Source: Scilla litardierei (taxonomy: Eukaryota; Streptophyta; Magnoliopsida; Asparagales; Asparagaceae). Taken from it: a DNA stretch of 64,000 bases. The DNA lies in the NCBI GenBank assembly GCA_030789695.1, contig CM061142.1, positions 148,387,266 to 148,451,265 on the forward strand. The letters run 5' to 3'. Below the pieces are notes generated by a model. The model saw only the letters and a list, made by a program, of their open reading frames with translations. It was not told the origin of the DNA and searched no databases. The translations under genes and the position numbers were made by a program. The number at the start of each line of letters is the position of its first letter. The stretch's first letter is position 1. Shown piece by piece: positions 21,548 through 33,114 of the stretch.

Positions 21548-23215
21548 GACCTCTGGGGCAGGGCCAACCCTTGCCACCCAAACCAGAGAAGGGCACGGGC
21601 CGAGCTACGAGTTTTCTCCACCCCTCAAGACCTCTGGGGTAGGGCCAACCTTCGCCACCCAAACCAGAGAAGGGCACGGGCCGAGCTACGTGCTCGCTCC
21701 CCCCCCCCCCCCCCCCCCCCTCAAGACCTATGGGGCAGGGTCAACCCTCGCCACCTAAACCAGAGAAGGGCAAGGGCCGAGCTACGCGCTCGCTCCCCCC
21801 CTCAAGACCTCTAGGGCAGGGCCAACCCTCGCCACCCAAACCAGAGAAGGGCACGGGCCGAGCTACGTGCTCGCTCCCCCCCCCCCCCTCAAGACCTATG
21901 GGGCAGGGTCAACCCTCGCCACCTAAACCAGAGAAGGGCAAGGGCCGAGCTACGCGCTCGCTCCCCCCCTCAAGACCTCTAGGGCAGGGCCAACCCTCGC
22001 CACCCAAACCAGAGAAGGGCACGTGCCGAGCTACGTGCTCGCTCCCCCCTCAAGACCTCTGGGGCAGGGCCAACCCTCGCCACCCAAACCAGAGAAGGGC
22101 ACGGGCCGAGCTACGTGCTTGCTCCCCCCTCAAGCCTCTGGGGCAGGGCCAACCCTCGCCACCCAAACCAGAGAAGGGCACGGGCCGAGCTACGCGCTCA
22201 TTCCCCCCCTCAAGACCTCTGGGGCAGGGCCAACCCTCGCCACCCAAACCAGAGAAGGGCACGGGCCGAGCTACGCGCTCGCTCCCCCCTCAAGACCTCT
22301 GGGGCAGGGCCAACCCTCGCCACCCAAATCAGAGAAGGGAATGGGCTAAGCTACGCGCTCGCTCCCCCTCAATACCTCTGGGGCAGGGCCAACCCTCGCC
22401 ACCCAAACCAGAGAAGGGCACGGGCCGAGCTACGCGCTCGCTCCCCCCTCAAGACCTCTGGGGTAGGGCCAACCCTCGCCACCCAAACCAGAGAAGGGCA
22501 CGGGCTTAGCTACGCGCTCGCTCCCCCCCTCAAGACCTCTGGGTCAGGGCCAACCCTCGCCACCCAAACCAGAGAAGGGCACGGGCCGAGCTACGCGCTC
22601 GCTCCCCCCCCCCCCCTCAAGACCTCTGGGGCAGGGCCAACCCTCGCCACCCAAACCAGAGAAGGGCACGGGCCGAGCTACGTGCTCGCTCCCCCCTCAA
22701 TACCTCGGGGGTAGGGTCAACCCTCGCCACCCAAACCAGAGAAGGGCACGAGACGAGCTACGCGCTCGCTTCCCCCTTAAGACCTCTGGGGCAGGGCCAA
22801 CCCTCGCCACCCAAACCAGAGAAGGGCACGGGCCGAGCTACGCGCTCGCTCCCCCCCTCAAGACCTCTGGGGCAGGGCCAACCCTCTCCACCCAAACCAG
22901 AGAAGGGCATGGGCCGAGCTACGTGCTCGCTCCCCTCCTCAAGACCTCTGGGGCAGGGCCAACCCTCGCCACCCAAACCAGAGAAGGGCACGGGCCGAGC
23001 TACGCGCTCGCTTCCCTCCCCCCTCAAGACCTCTGGGACAGGGCCAACCCTTGCCACCCAAACCAGAGAAGGCACAGGCCGAGCTACGCGCTCGCTCCCC
23101 CCCTCAAGACCTCTGGGACATGGCCAACCCTCGTCACCCAAACCAGAGAAGGGCACGGGCCGAGCTACATGCTCGCTCCCCCCTCAAGACCTTCGGGGAA
23201 GGACCAGCCCCCCAA
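21548..23215 (+). repeat. 80-bp minisatellite in the 3' non-coding region of the Tat element
   Basis: About 21 tandem copies of a roughly 78-82-bp unit run from 21548 to 23215. The unit begins GACCTCTGGGGCAGGGCCAA and passes through CCAAACCAGAGAAGGGCACG. The unit ends in a C-run of variable length, up to 22 Cs at 21699-21720, which accounts for most of the length variation. Open frames through it are a by-product of low stop density. Tandem repeats in the 3' non-coding region are known for Tat/Ogre-type elements. Confidence 0.95.
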
Positions 23216-25290
23216 GGGTTTGATGGACCCCGACCAACCAGGCCAAACAGGAGCGCATGATGAAATAACCGCATGCTCACCACCTCACCCCCACGCGGAC
23301 CCATGATCCTCGAAATCTCGAGCCTAGGGGAGAGGACAAGGGCACGTGAACTGGGGGACACAAACCAGTGGACGAAAATCGGGGCAGACCGGACGCAGCC
23401 CGAGGACCGCCAAACAATGCCTGCTGGGTAAACACCGGGTCCCGATAAAGTGGATCCCTGAGGCGACCCATCGAAGCTGAAGGATGCTCGGGAAATGCAC
23501 CAATAATGACGAAACGCCCCCCGAAGAGACTGGGACTGATGAATCGCCACAGGCACCACCGGGAAAAAGCGGTTCCCAAAGGGCATGATTCTGAGAAGCC
23601 CATTAATAATGCCAGCTCATCGCATTAATTAGGTGGGAAACCGTCAACAACATCCCCCTATAAATAGCCCCCTCACCCTCCCGAAGGAAAGAAAAAAGAA
23701 AAAAGATTAAGAAAATATGAGAAACCGGCCCAAGCACCCTCCACCAACTAGGAAAAGGGCCAAGACACCTCACCCGAACAAAAGGGAGGCCACTGGCCAC
23801 CAATGGATCCCGCCTCCCCGATCGGCGACGCGCTTCCTAACGACCCACCTGCTCGCCGTCGACCTTCCCCGCAAACCCAAACCGCAAGGCATGGAGGGAT
23901 ATGACAGAGCAATGGAGGAGAGGGAGGGATGCCCGTTGGACAGGGATTCGCTCACCTGGACAAAGGTCACAGCGAGACAGCTTCCCTGGTGAATCCAACC
24001 AGCCGAAGAGACCTTCCAACATTTCAGCACGGAGTGCGCACACCGGGACGCCACAAGAAATGGAAGACAAAGAGGCCTGCCCCCAAGATGATAATCCGCC
24101 CGTCCTGATGTTGTTTACAGCATGAGGGAACAGCTCTACAGCCCACCTACAGGTCGGGTCGCACTCGCCTAACTACCGAAGACCCTACCAACACCTCATG
24201 TACAAACCAAAGTTGATTCTTGTAAAATTGAATGAAAAAGACTATCCCAAGCGAATCCACAATAACTATCCGAGCATGCTCAACCTTGGGAACAATCCCC
24301 CGACTAATTGCGGGGCGAGCTCACGAATCGGGGCCACCCGTCCCGGCGGAGAAAAAAGGGGCCGAGCAACGTACTCCCCACATAGGAATAACTTGGATCG
24401 TCACCAAACAAAATATGGCGCAACCAACAGAAATTACGTATACATAGTTCAAACCCTAAGATAGTAGCAAGGGCCGACGCTTCAAAACGAGACCTCCCTC
24501 AAACCAAACCCACCATTACCTTCCAACAAAAAGGGGGGTGAGATAAGACCTATCTTGTCGGGCCACCTCCGCCTGAAGCTCCGCCGCTCGACACGGAAAC
24601 CATGGGGTCGACCGGACTATCGATAGCCCCTACCCTCGCAACGCTTCGAATTCCGCCTCTTTTTCATCAAAATGATCGTGCCAAGCCAAAACAACTTCAC
24701 ACCCAGCCTCGTCCGCCACCTGGGTCCAAAAAAACCCCGTCATCTCTGTGGCGGCCAGGGTCATTAGGCTTCACATTTTCGGGCCCAGACTGTGACAACG
24801 ACCCCCCAACCCAGACCAGTGGTCCTCCGGCCCACCCGAAGCTCACGAGTCGGCCATCAACATCCCCTCCCCCAGACCTAGTGCTCTCGGACAAGGTAAT
24901 GTTGGGGCAATTATACCCTCGCAAGAAGACAAAACAAAGGTAAGATCAACCCAACTAGTTTATTTCAAATAGCGAGACCATTCATGGAGAACACCAAGAG
25001 TACAACATTGCCTCGACCAGCACCCCCCCGGGGGGCGACACGCTCATCATGGTAACGCTGGACAAGGGCACGCCCAGTTTGGACCATACACTGACCAGCT
25101 ACCCAGGGCTAGCTACACGACCTGCATCAAGATTCTCCCACCGGCGGTGCGCCTGGGGCAGGCCCTCCAAAACCCGTGCCACCACTCCCAAGCACGAACC
25201 AAAATCCGATCCATCGGTTCAAAGGGAAGTAGAATTACGTCATCCGAGCCGAGTCGGGCTCCCGACTCGAACTCGAATGCTGGGGGCAAT
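23216..25290 (+). other. 3' non-coding region of the Tat element
   Basis: About 2 kb of GC-richer DNA without recognisable coding sequence lies between the minisatellite and the 3' LTR. It contains a promoter-like module at 23659. It ends in the polypurine tract GCTGGGGGCAAT directly before the 3' LTR start. Confidence 0.7.
23659..23685 (+). promoter_or_regulatory. LTR-promoter-like TATA module in the 3' non-coding region
   Basis: CCTATAAATAGCCCCCTCACCCTCCC resembles the LTR promoter, where TATAAATA is followed at once by CCCCCTCAC. The surrounding bases differ from the LTR, and the downstream arm of the LTR hairpin is missing. Either it descends from an old LTR piece or it arose separately. 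Confidence 0.4.
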
Positions 25291-26289
25291 TGTTACGACC
25301 TAAAGATCGTGATGATCTGACCTTGTGCCACGATCTGCCAAAGCGCCTCGTAGACATGCCCCTTGACAGAAGCGTGTCACCATTCTCGCTCCCATCTCCC
25401 CCCCCCCCCCCGCGATCCAGGGCCCCTGACTAAAAGGGCGCGGCCGAAACGTACGTCTGTTGCCCAGATTGGCCCAGAGGATTGTCAGAAGGCCCCCGCC
25501 ACCGACGAACGTCCCGCAGGACCCTTGGCTCATCGGACACGACAAACAACCTAATATAAGGACGTGACTGACACTTACACCGCCCGACCATCTGACAAGG
25601 CACCCCCTGGTCGCTACGCCCCCTGACATTTAATGCTTTCGGCCCTGACACCCTGAAAAAAGCGCCCATGGTCGTTGCACCGTCTGACAAAAGCGTGGCT
25701 GACACTCCTGTTCCTGACATCCTCGTCCGAAGCTTCCGCTGACAGCCATGCCAGATCAGCACGTCGAGTCAGCACGGCAGGTCAGCTCCACCTAACCGCC
25801 TTCCATCAGGTATAAATACCCCCTCACTTCTTACAGTGAGGGGGTTGGCAAATTCACACTCAATCCCATTATTCACACGCGAGAGCAAAGGTCGTCCATA
25901 TCTTTGTTCTCCCACTCATAGCTCGTCACGTACGGTCGACTCACCCTTAGTCCGACCTACGTGCCTAGCCCCCGCTTTAAGCCCAATTACTGACTTAGGC
26001 ATCGGAGAGGCTAAGGGTTGGACCCCAACCTGGCCTTTCTGACGAGTTGCTCATTGCGCAGGATAGCTCGTCCCCTGGCTCGAGTTCGCCTTCGACTCCC
26101 GCAGTCCGATCTTCCTCAACTGCATCTTGTGGGATTCGACTCTGTGGTCTGCTCCAATGACAAGCTTAGCCTTATCACCCCTCTAATCACCTGTCAAATA
26201 GCCTACCCTAATCCCTTCATTAACATAACCACCGTGCCCTTGGCTCCCCCTAATACAAATTCATTATACGCGAGCTCTAGCCCGCAACA
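25291..26289 (+). repeat. 3' LTR of the Tat-type gypsy element
   Basis: The 999-bp copy of 4484-5544 follows a polypurine tract. Relative to the 5' copy it lacks roughly 60 bp near 25390, where a run of Cs stands instead. TATAAATA at 25811-25818 and its hairpin are kept. It ends GCCCGCAACA at 26289. Confidence 0.9.
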
Positions 26290-26385
26290 GGTCCCTTACA
26301 GGGTAAGGTCCAAGTACCATAAAAACAGGGTACCCAGACCTACTCGCACCTAATGAATTATATAACCAAACTTTAGGGGCATTCT

Positions 26386-27623
26386 TGTAGGATCTACATG
26401 TAATACTATGCAACACACTAGAGAGGTGGTGAATAGAGTAATGGTAACATAAGGAAAATTAATAAATTTCTTGCAATGCGGACTATAATGAGCAAGACAA
26501 TTAGCAAACACACAATGAGATCAACACATAGCATCCAGACATCTGGAGTTCAACACTTAGTCGTTTGGGACATAGTTTAGGCGTCTAACACATGAGCTTC
26601 AGACGTCTGATATAGGCTATGCATAGGGGTGGAAAAAGGGTCGGGTCGGGTTCGGGTTGGGTCAGGTTTGACCCGACCCGGATAAGAGTAAACACGAACC
26701 CGACCCGAATTAAATTTGGGTCAGGTTTCGGATACTTGTACTCAACCCGATTGTAAATCGGGTCACCCGTACCCGACCCGATTTAGCTTGCGGGTCGGGG
26801 TTGGTCGAAGAGTAAAATTAAATTACAACAAAATGGGGGAGTTGCAGGCCGCGAACGTGCAACCTCTTGCTTGGAAACCTTACGACATTACCAGCAAGCT
26901 ACAAATGTTGGTGTTAACTTTCTATTTTTAATTAATTTATAGATATCAAGCATTCCTATCATTTAAAATTTGAGAAAAAACCATTAAAGTTATTGAAACC
27001 AGCACGCCTCAATCCCATGGCATCCTCCACCATGAAGAGAAGTGCCCAACCCAGGTATCAAACTTTTAAAGTGGTGCTATTGTGGGTGTCTTGCATTATA
27101 TTTAGTATATATATGTATAATCTTATGTGGGTGGTATTCGGGTCAATCGGGTTGATGGGTCAAACCTGTACCTGACCCGGATTTTATTCGGGTCGGCCGG
27201 GTCGACCAGTTTCCTATCCAACCCAGATTGGCCCCTATCCATACCCGGCCCATGAGACCGGGTTCGGGTCGGGTTCATTTTTCCACCCCTAGCTGTGCAT
27301 GTCCAAATGAAAGACAGACATACCAGAAGTCTGGAATAGCTAGAAGTCTGGACGAGCTTCTCCAGTCATCTAGTCCTGGTCCAAAAACACCAATAAGCGT
27401 GTTTTAGCTATGGATTGTATTGGAAAGGTCTCTAGGCTTCTCCTATGGGTTTTTAGGATATTAAATGATACCAATGTGTGTGTGTGTGACCATCTAATCA
27501 AGGCTTACATGTATTCTACAAAATAAAGAGCAAAATACCTAAAGAATCAAAATAAAAAACTCTTCAAGCTTCTTGATTCTTCATGACATCTATGCTCCTA
27601 TGCTCCAAGCCTTGATGCCAACA
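26386..27623 (-). repeat. Copia-type LTR, minus strand, holding a hAT MITE
   Basis: The plus strand reads TGTAGGATC at the left edge and GATGCCAACA at the right. Beyond the right edge the minus strand reads AAAGGGGAGTT, like a polypurine tract before TGTTGGCATC. Near the left edge the minus strand has a CACCACCTCTCTAGTG word, like the CACCCCCTCTAG near the ends of the Sirevirus LTRs here. CAGACGTCTG-like dyads flank the MITE. Without the MITE it would be about 560 bp. It is called from termini alone. A TG dinucleotide run lies at 27475-27488. Confidence 0.5.
26624..27291. mobile_element. hAT-type MITE
   Basis: The 668-bp element has terminal inverted repeats TAGGGGTGGAAAAA and TTTTTCCACCCCTA, flanked by an 8-bp duplication with one mismatch (GCTATGCA at 26616-26623, GCTGTGCA at 27292-27299). 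Subterminal DNA is packed with CGGGTCGGGT and its complement, a pattern common in hAT elements. No transposase is present; the single 71-codon ORF inside is not recognisable. An 8-bp duplication and these ends fit hAT. Confidence 0.85.
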
Positions 27624-30600
27624 AACTCCCCTTTGATTCATCATCCTAAGCATCACAATGTTTTAATGAAGATACCAATATCATAATATCATACTGCTAA
27701 TTACATCCAACTTTCGCTCTTACGCCAGAATATTCAAGAAACCTTTTTGATGAATATGTGACTAAAACAAGTAGATTCATTAGTAACAACATAATGTGAT
27801 ATACGGTTCCAAACTAATTTCAAATCTTTTGAGCTTATTTGGATATCTATACATAATAATTACCCTTATTTCACCTCTCACTTTATGTAGGGCATTGAAG
27901 TGAACCCAAAATGAGATACAGGGGTGAACCCAAAATGTATGCCATTGGGTGAAACCAAAACGAGCCCGCATATGATGAATCAAGTACTTAAGAGTCCAAC
28001 AAAATCGTTAACGGTGTCCATCTTAGATGAACCCAATATCTCGAGTCAAGCATGCCAAGCAGAGCCCTAACAACATTGTCTTCAAGGGTCTATGTCCTCT
28101 TATCATCCTCTAGATTGTTATGAGATTTGAAGTCCAGACTTTTTAATCCAATCCAACAGTTGTCCTCGTTAGGTGTGCCTACGATGCACCTCACATTTAA
28201 GAGGCATGCTCATAAGATCCCCCTGGATATGACCCAATCATTATGCTTGACAAATTGCATGTGGCCAGTTCATCATGAGCTAGTGATTTCATTCATGTCA
28301 TTTTCTAATAATCTTGCCACGTGGCATGAGATTAGTGGCCTAGTGCAGGTGCTTTGTGAGATGTGCTGAAGCTTCATGAAATGTGCTAATGTGTGAAAAT
28401 TAACCCCGAGGCAATCTCAAATTGAAGCAGAGCGGGCGAAGTAGGCAATCCTCCAGGACACATGGCAGCACATGGCACGATCCCACCTTTGATGAACGGT
28501 CAGGAATTGCTACATATAGCTGGTGCGGGATTAACTTGGATTGAATACAGATCCGTAATCTGCCAACCGACATACCCACAACCTATACTGTACCACGGGG
28601 TATTCTAGGGTATTCTGGGTTGTATTCAAAACATATTTTGGGGTTTCTTGGCTTATTTTTACATAAATTTTGGAGGCTATGGAGACAGAGGCAAATGCAC
28701 ATCTGTGAATAAGATCTAGGGTCCAATTGGAGAGATTTGGTGATAAATTTCCTATCTTTTGCTTTGTATTTGAGTTTTATACCATGTATTTTGGGCTAAA
28801 GATGATGTAATTTGTCTGTGAATATTGATTCTTTTTTCTCCATGCTTAACTAAAACTCACATGTGTTGGTTGTGATGTAGTTATGGCTATGTAATCTCTG
28901 GTTTTGATGTCTTTTTGCCATATTTCTCATATGTTATATCGAGTATTTTATTATTTTATACACGTATTATTCGAGTCTGATCAATGTTGGGGTACTTAAA
29001 TCAAATATGATCTTGAGGACTTATTCGTGGCGTGATCCTTGCAGATATTGGTGTGACCCTTACAGACACATAAGCTTAAATTTTTCATGAGACTAATGAT
29101 TTACTTGATTACTTATGGCACGTTTTCATGATCATTATCGTTATATCTTCTGACGTTCGCATACCCTTGTGGGATGAAATGTTGAGTTATAGAAAGGACA
29201 TTAATAATCATTAATTGCAGACACCCTAATGAAATCACTATGGACACATACTCTCTTTATTGGTATCATAGTATCGACTTCCCCATAGTTATCTTTGGAT
29301 TGCTTTTAGTATTTAAAACTCTTGACACCATTGTTTCATCTTCGATGGGTGGTAATTGTTTTATCAAATTAATACTTTTTATAAATTGAAATTCGAGGTT
29401 TTACAGGTCAGTTGTCCCGTGGATTCGACCAAGTACTCACCAGGACTTTATTACTTGTTCGATCTCCTATACTTGGAAGTAGCGCTTACATATTTTGAGA
29501 CAAGTCAATGGGCAAGCCTTAGCTTTCTTTCCTTTCTGCAGATCAATGTTTTCTACCTCCTTAGAGCCTGAGCTTTTTGCTACATTGCCATGACTGTTCT
29601 TAGTAAATATTATCACTGATGAATCTCTCATCCAACTTTGTTGACACTGGTAAGTTTCTATTTTCACTCCTTACCTTTTCAATGTCTTCCCTCTCCAGTA
29701 TGTCTTGAAGCCAGTATGATGCTACCATTGTTAGCTCATTACGAGACATGACAATAGATATTAATATCAGTAAACTCCAGAAATAAGTCAGCTCACTTAA
29801 ATCCAAAAATAATCAATTCATATCCTCCCTAATACGAATCCTAAAGTGGATATGACTAACACCGCCCCACCAAAGAGAAGGAAAGATGGTCAGCTGCTCT
29901 TATGGATAGGTCACCCCTCTAAGTCACTCTATGAAGGTGACATTACTATCGATGAGTCATGCTATAAAGCATGTACTATTGTCAATGTTGACTCACCTAA
30001 GGTGAAGAGATTCAAGAAGGATGATATGCATCTTAGGGATATCATGGTCAATATGCGTCTTTGACTTAGATGAAATCAAGGCATTAATTTGTTTTCCTCC
30101 TAACCAAGTCACCAGATTCCCTTGATTAGCCACACAATCTTTGACTGCAGTAATAATAAGATCTTAGTCTACCAATAGTTTCTATATGATATGCTCCATT
30201 TCCCACTGATGGGATATATATGTCCTTAAGACAATTATTGTAATTGATACATCTCGTTAAAAATAATAGTAACCTATTTGGTACATCTTTATCTGTGTGA
30301 TTTCTTAATATATGCATAGAGTTATGTGATTACTGCATGGATAAAGTCCTTGTATTATGTGAGAACATCAGGATCATGATGAGATCATGATAATAAGGCC
30401 TAATATATCCACTTAAGCATAAATGTAAAATGTTCTTAGTCCTAGGAATATCAATAAGGCATATTAATATTTCAGATAGACCGGTGTGCACTGATTTTTA
30501 TCATATCGATGGTAATAGCTAGTCTCATAGCCATTTGATGTGGAAAAATCATGAGATAGAGTGCATGTGCTCGTTGGAGAAAATGTCTCAGAATGGCTTA

Positions 30601-31097
30601 CCAAAAGGCTTCTACATGGTAAACATACTCTGACTGTTAATATAAGCACTTGCAAGAAAATACTATTAGGGTTCAAATCAAAGGACAAACGCGTATAAAA
30701 GTCAAATGTTTCTAAAGCCTAGCAATAACAGCTAAGATCAACTACAAAATATGAATATAAATGCTAAAAATAAAAACTCACCTTGGCACAGATATTCTTT
30801 CATGAACATGTGGGTCCTAATCTCTTTCAATGAAGACCCTAAGATTTTCCACCAACCAGGCATAATAGGATATTTACCCTTATGATGTATCCCCTTCATG
30901 ATCCACGAACACTCCAAGAACTCAAACTCAACACCCCACGCATTGCTAGTGCGTGGGAGAAAGAGAAAGACACAACTTTTATTTTTGAAGAGAAAAATTC
31001 TTTCTTGAAAAGGCTTAAAATTTTCATCTCAAGAAATTTTGGATGCTAATGAATTATTATGGGAATTTTGGTGCATTGAGAGGGGAGAAGATGATCC
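27624..31097. other. AT-rich intergenic or degraded repeat DNA
   Basis: About 3.5 kb without a recognisable gene. A 72-codon ORF at 29846-30064 has no recognisable domain. The stretch 29395-29470 (CCCGTGGATTCGACC... and TATACTTGG) recalls leader sequences of Athila-like elements, but I cannot define an element. The leftmost part may belong to the copia element whose LTR ends at 27623. Confidence 0.4.
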
Positions 31098-31268
31098 TGA
31101 TGTGAGTTTTTCATTTATACCGCAAGCGCACTGCGTCGTTATAGCTTACGGGTCAAACACATGGAGGTGTTTGACAGAGTACTAGCTGATCCTAGCTTAT
31201 AGTTAGCTACATGGATATTTTTATAAATGGAAAAATAAAGATAAAAGAAAAACTCTAGGACAAGGTAT
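31098..31268 (-). repeat. Left LTR of non-autonomous element 2, first part
   Basis: Starts TGATGTGAG and matches 61728 onward. It ends at the target copy GGTAT (31264-31268), after which the outer Sirevirus begins. The LTR continues at 56198. Confidence 0.85.
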
Positions 31269-31662
31269 TGTTGAGTATTGGACTTCTCCCTACTTGGTGT
31301 TAATGATGAGCAAACATAAATACTTGTGACTAATCCCCTATTTTGCAGTTAATCCATTGTCTAAGCTTACTATGAAGATCAACTAGCAATGGATGACTCA
31401 CAAACGTGATTGAAGGCAAATGATATGAATTGGATGATCATAGATTGATGATTGAAGCTCCGTAAAGACTTCAAGCTCATACGATGGAAAGAAGAGATTA
31501 TTCGTCAATGTAATTTTTCTTTTATCTCTTCTAGTATGTAGCTTAGAAGTAGAACTATGATGGAGCACTCACACACATCTACTTTCGGTCATAGGACACC
31601 GCTAGACCTTTGTCCTTTGATCGCAATTCAATTCTCTTTTGTTTGTGCTAGGATTGTTTATA

Positions 31663-32330
31663 ACAGCCGACTGCTTAACAGTTTGCAGTCGCCTGTCTCA
31701 AAAACAGTCGACTGTGTTTTGTTCTACAGTCGCCTGTTATGCACAGACTATTACAATGCAGTTTTTGGGTCCTCTCTGATTATCTCGCACAGGCTACTGT
31801 TGAACGTTTATCAGGTGCCTGTCTTAGCGACAGTCGACTGTGAATGGTTCATCAGTCGCATGTCTCTCCTTGTCCAAACTCTGTTTGATCCGATTTCTAC
31901 GGCCAGTCGACTTATGCTGTATATACAGTCGACTGTATATTAGATCAGTCGACTGTCTATGCTGCAACAGTCGCTTGTCTGTAAGTCTATTCTTTGACGT
32001 AGCTCTCTGGAAATTTCTCCTGTCTGTGACAGTTGTCTGTTTAAGGTTATACAGTCGCCTGTTCTGATTAATAGTCGACTGTGTTCCTTGCATCAGTCGT
32101 CTGTCCTGTATCTTGTGAGATTTCCAGTATTTCATCTAACTTACTCTTCTCTCGGCCAGTCGCCTGTCGAAGTATGTACAGTCGCCTGTTGGTTTTACAG
32201 ACGACAGTCTTGGCTTCATCAGTCGACTGTCCACGTGGTAAGTTACTGTTATGAATTCTCACCTACCCTTGCTGACTGTGCAGCAGTCGACTGTGGTTTG
32301 TTCATCAGTCGCCTGTCGCAAGTTCAGATT
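31663..32330 (+). promoter_or_regulatory. Array of ACAGTCGACTGT-type palindromes in the outer LTR
   Basis: Around twenty copies of CAGTCGACTG or the near-palindrome CAGTCGCCTG lie at irregular spacing upstream of the TATA box. The same array is in the 3' LTR (about 54770-55430), and the same motif family recurs inside the element at 38870-39225. It contributes to several shadow ORFs that are not genes. Confidence 0.85.
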
Positions 32331-32402
32331 ATATCCGTTGAGATTTTTCTCACGGATTTTTATTGGGTTTTTGCCTAAACTGTTTTATGGATTTGAGAGA
32401 GC

Positions 32403-32410
32403 TATAAATA
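32403..32410 (+). promoter_or_regulatory. TATA box of the outer Sirevirus LTR
   Basis: TATAAATA lies within AGCTATAAATAGAGC, about 75 bp after the palindrome array. The 3' LTR has it at 55510-55517. Confidence 0.7.
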
Positions 32411-32715
32411 GAGCTTCTATTGTTTCATTGGTAGGTTACTCATTCATTGCAAAATATTTCAAGCTTTCATTTCCAAAGATCAAAGCTTTCAAATCCAAAG
32501 CCCTAAGTATTTCCAAATCTGATTCTCTTGCTCTCCAACCTAGAACCAAAGATTGATCCTCTAGGCATTTGGTGCAGTCAAGAGAAAGGGCTTTCCTCCT
32601 CTCTTCCAAGAGAGTTCTTCAACACACATCACACTTCTCCTTCAAGTTCTACTTCAAGGCATAGGTGATTGTAAGTGTTGCTTTCAGATTTCATAACTTC
32701 ATTATTTGAATTGTG

Positions 32716-32920
32716 CTCTCGGTTGTGAGAGTGGTTTTTGCTTGCTCCCTGGTTGTGGGAGTCAAGGACATCGATTGTATTCGATTGCACTTGTAGGGTT
32801 GCTACAAGTGGGTTTTTAAGGAAACCTCAAGTTAGGGTTCTAACTTGAGTATCCGGTGGTATCCGGGTGGTAGGGACGTAGGATTACCGGGAACAAGTCG
32901 GGAGTTGACTTGGGTAATCC
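32716..32920 (+). other. Structured RNA leader of the outer Sirevirus
   Basis: Downstream of the TATA box and before the primer site lie successive inverted repeats. They are CTCTC/GAGAG (32716-32720, 32727-32731); TTGCTCCC/GGGAGTCAA (32742, 32757); CACTTGTAG/CTACAAGTG (32788, 32802); CTCAAGTTAG/CTAACTTGAG (32826, 32840); and a nested GGATTACC/GGTAATCC (32881, 32913) enclosing AAGTC/GACTT (32895, 32907). The inner family keeps the same order with paired changes in the stems. RNA folding is inferred. Confidence 0.7.
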
Positions 32921-33088
32921 GAACCCTTGAAACATAACTGCGTTTGCGTGTGTTTCTCTTTGGGTTGTTTTCTATTCCATACTATTTGTTGGATTGCATT
33001 TTATTTGCCGTAAATTCCTATTAAATTTGCATAAACACTATGCAACCCCCCCTTCTAGTGTTTTCCCCATAGACAGGATCCTTACAAT

Positions 33089-33100
33089 TGGTATCAGAGC
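33089..33100 (+). other. Primer-binding site for initiator Met-tRNA (outer element)
   Basis: TGGTATCAGAGC lies two bases after the LTR end, the standard copia primer site complementary to the 3' end of tRNA-iMet. Confidence 0.92.
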
Positions 33101-33114
33101 TCAAGGTTTTATCT

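Larger units (their letters stand above)
4484..26289 (+). mobile_element. Ty3/gypsy retrotransposon, Tat-type, interrupted and decayed
   Basis: The element is bounded by LTRs at 4484-5544 and 25291-26289, with imperfect flanking GGTTCC/GGTCCC. It carries, in order, a primer-binding site, gag, protease, reverse transcriptase, RNase H, a second RNase H, integrase, an 80-bp minisatellite and a long 3' non-coding region. The second RNase H domain between the first one and integrase marks the Tat lineage of plant gypsy elements. Removing the insertion at 8852-18718 plus one 5-bp duplication leaves about 11.9 kb. Several frameshifts and stops show it is no longer coding-competent. Confidence 0.9.
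31269..33086 (+). repeat. 5' LTR of the outer Sirevirus
   Basis: The 1818-bp LTR, TGTTGAGTATT...CTTACA, has a palindrome array (31663-32330), TATAAATA at 32403 and a hairpin series at 32716-32920. Its 3' partner is 54376-56192. The last 38 bp also occur as a stub at 3828. Confidence 0.95.

Noticed and set aside
21730..22714. Long proline-rich ORFs in the minisatellite, in several frames and on both strands
   Set aside because: They arise from translation of an 80-bp tandem repeat with few stops; all frames are open over the same repeat and none continues outside it.
29846..30064. 72-codon ORF as a host gene
   Set aside because: Short, no recognisable domain, no gene-like surroundings; insufficient evidence.
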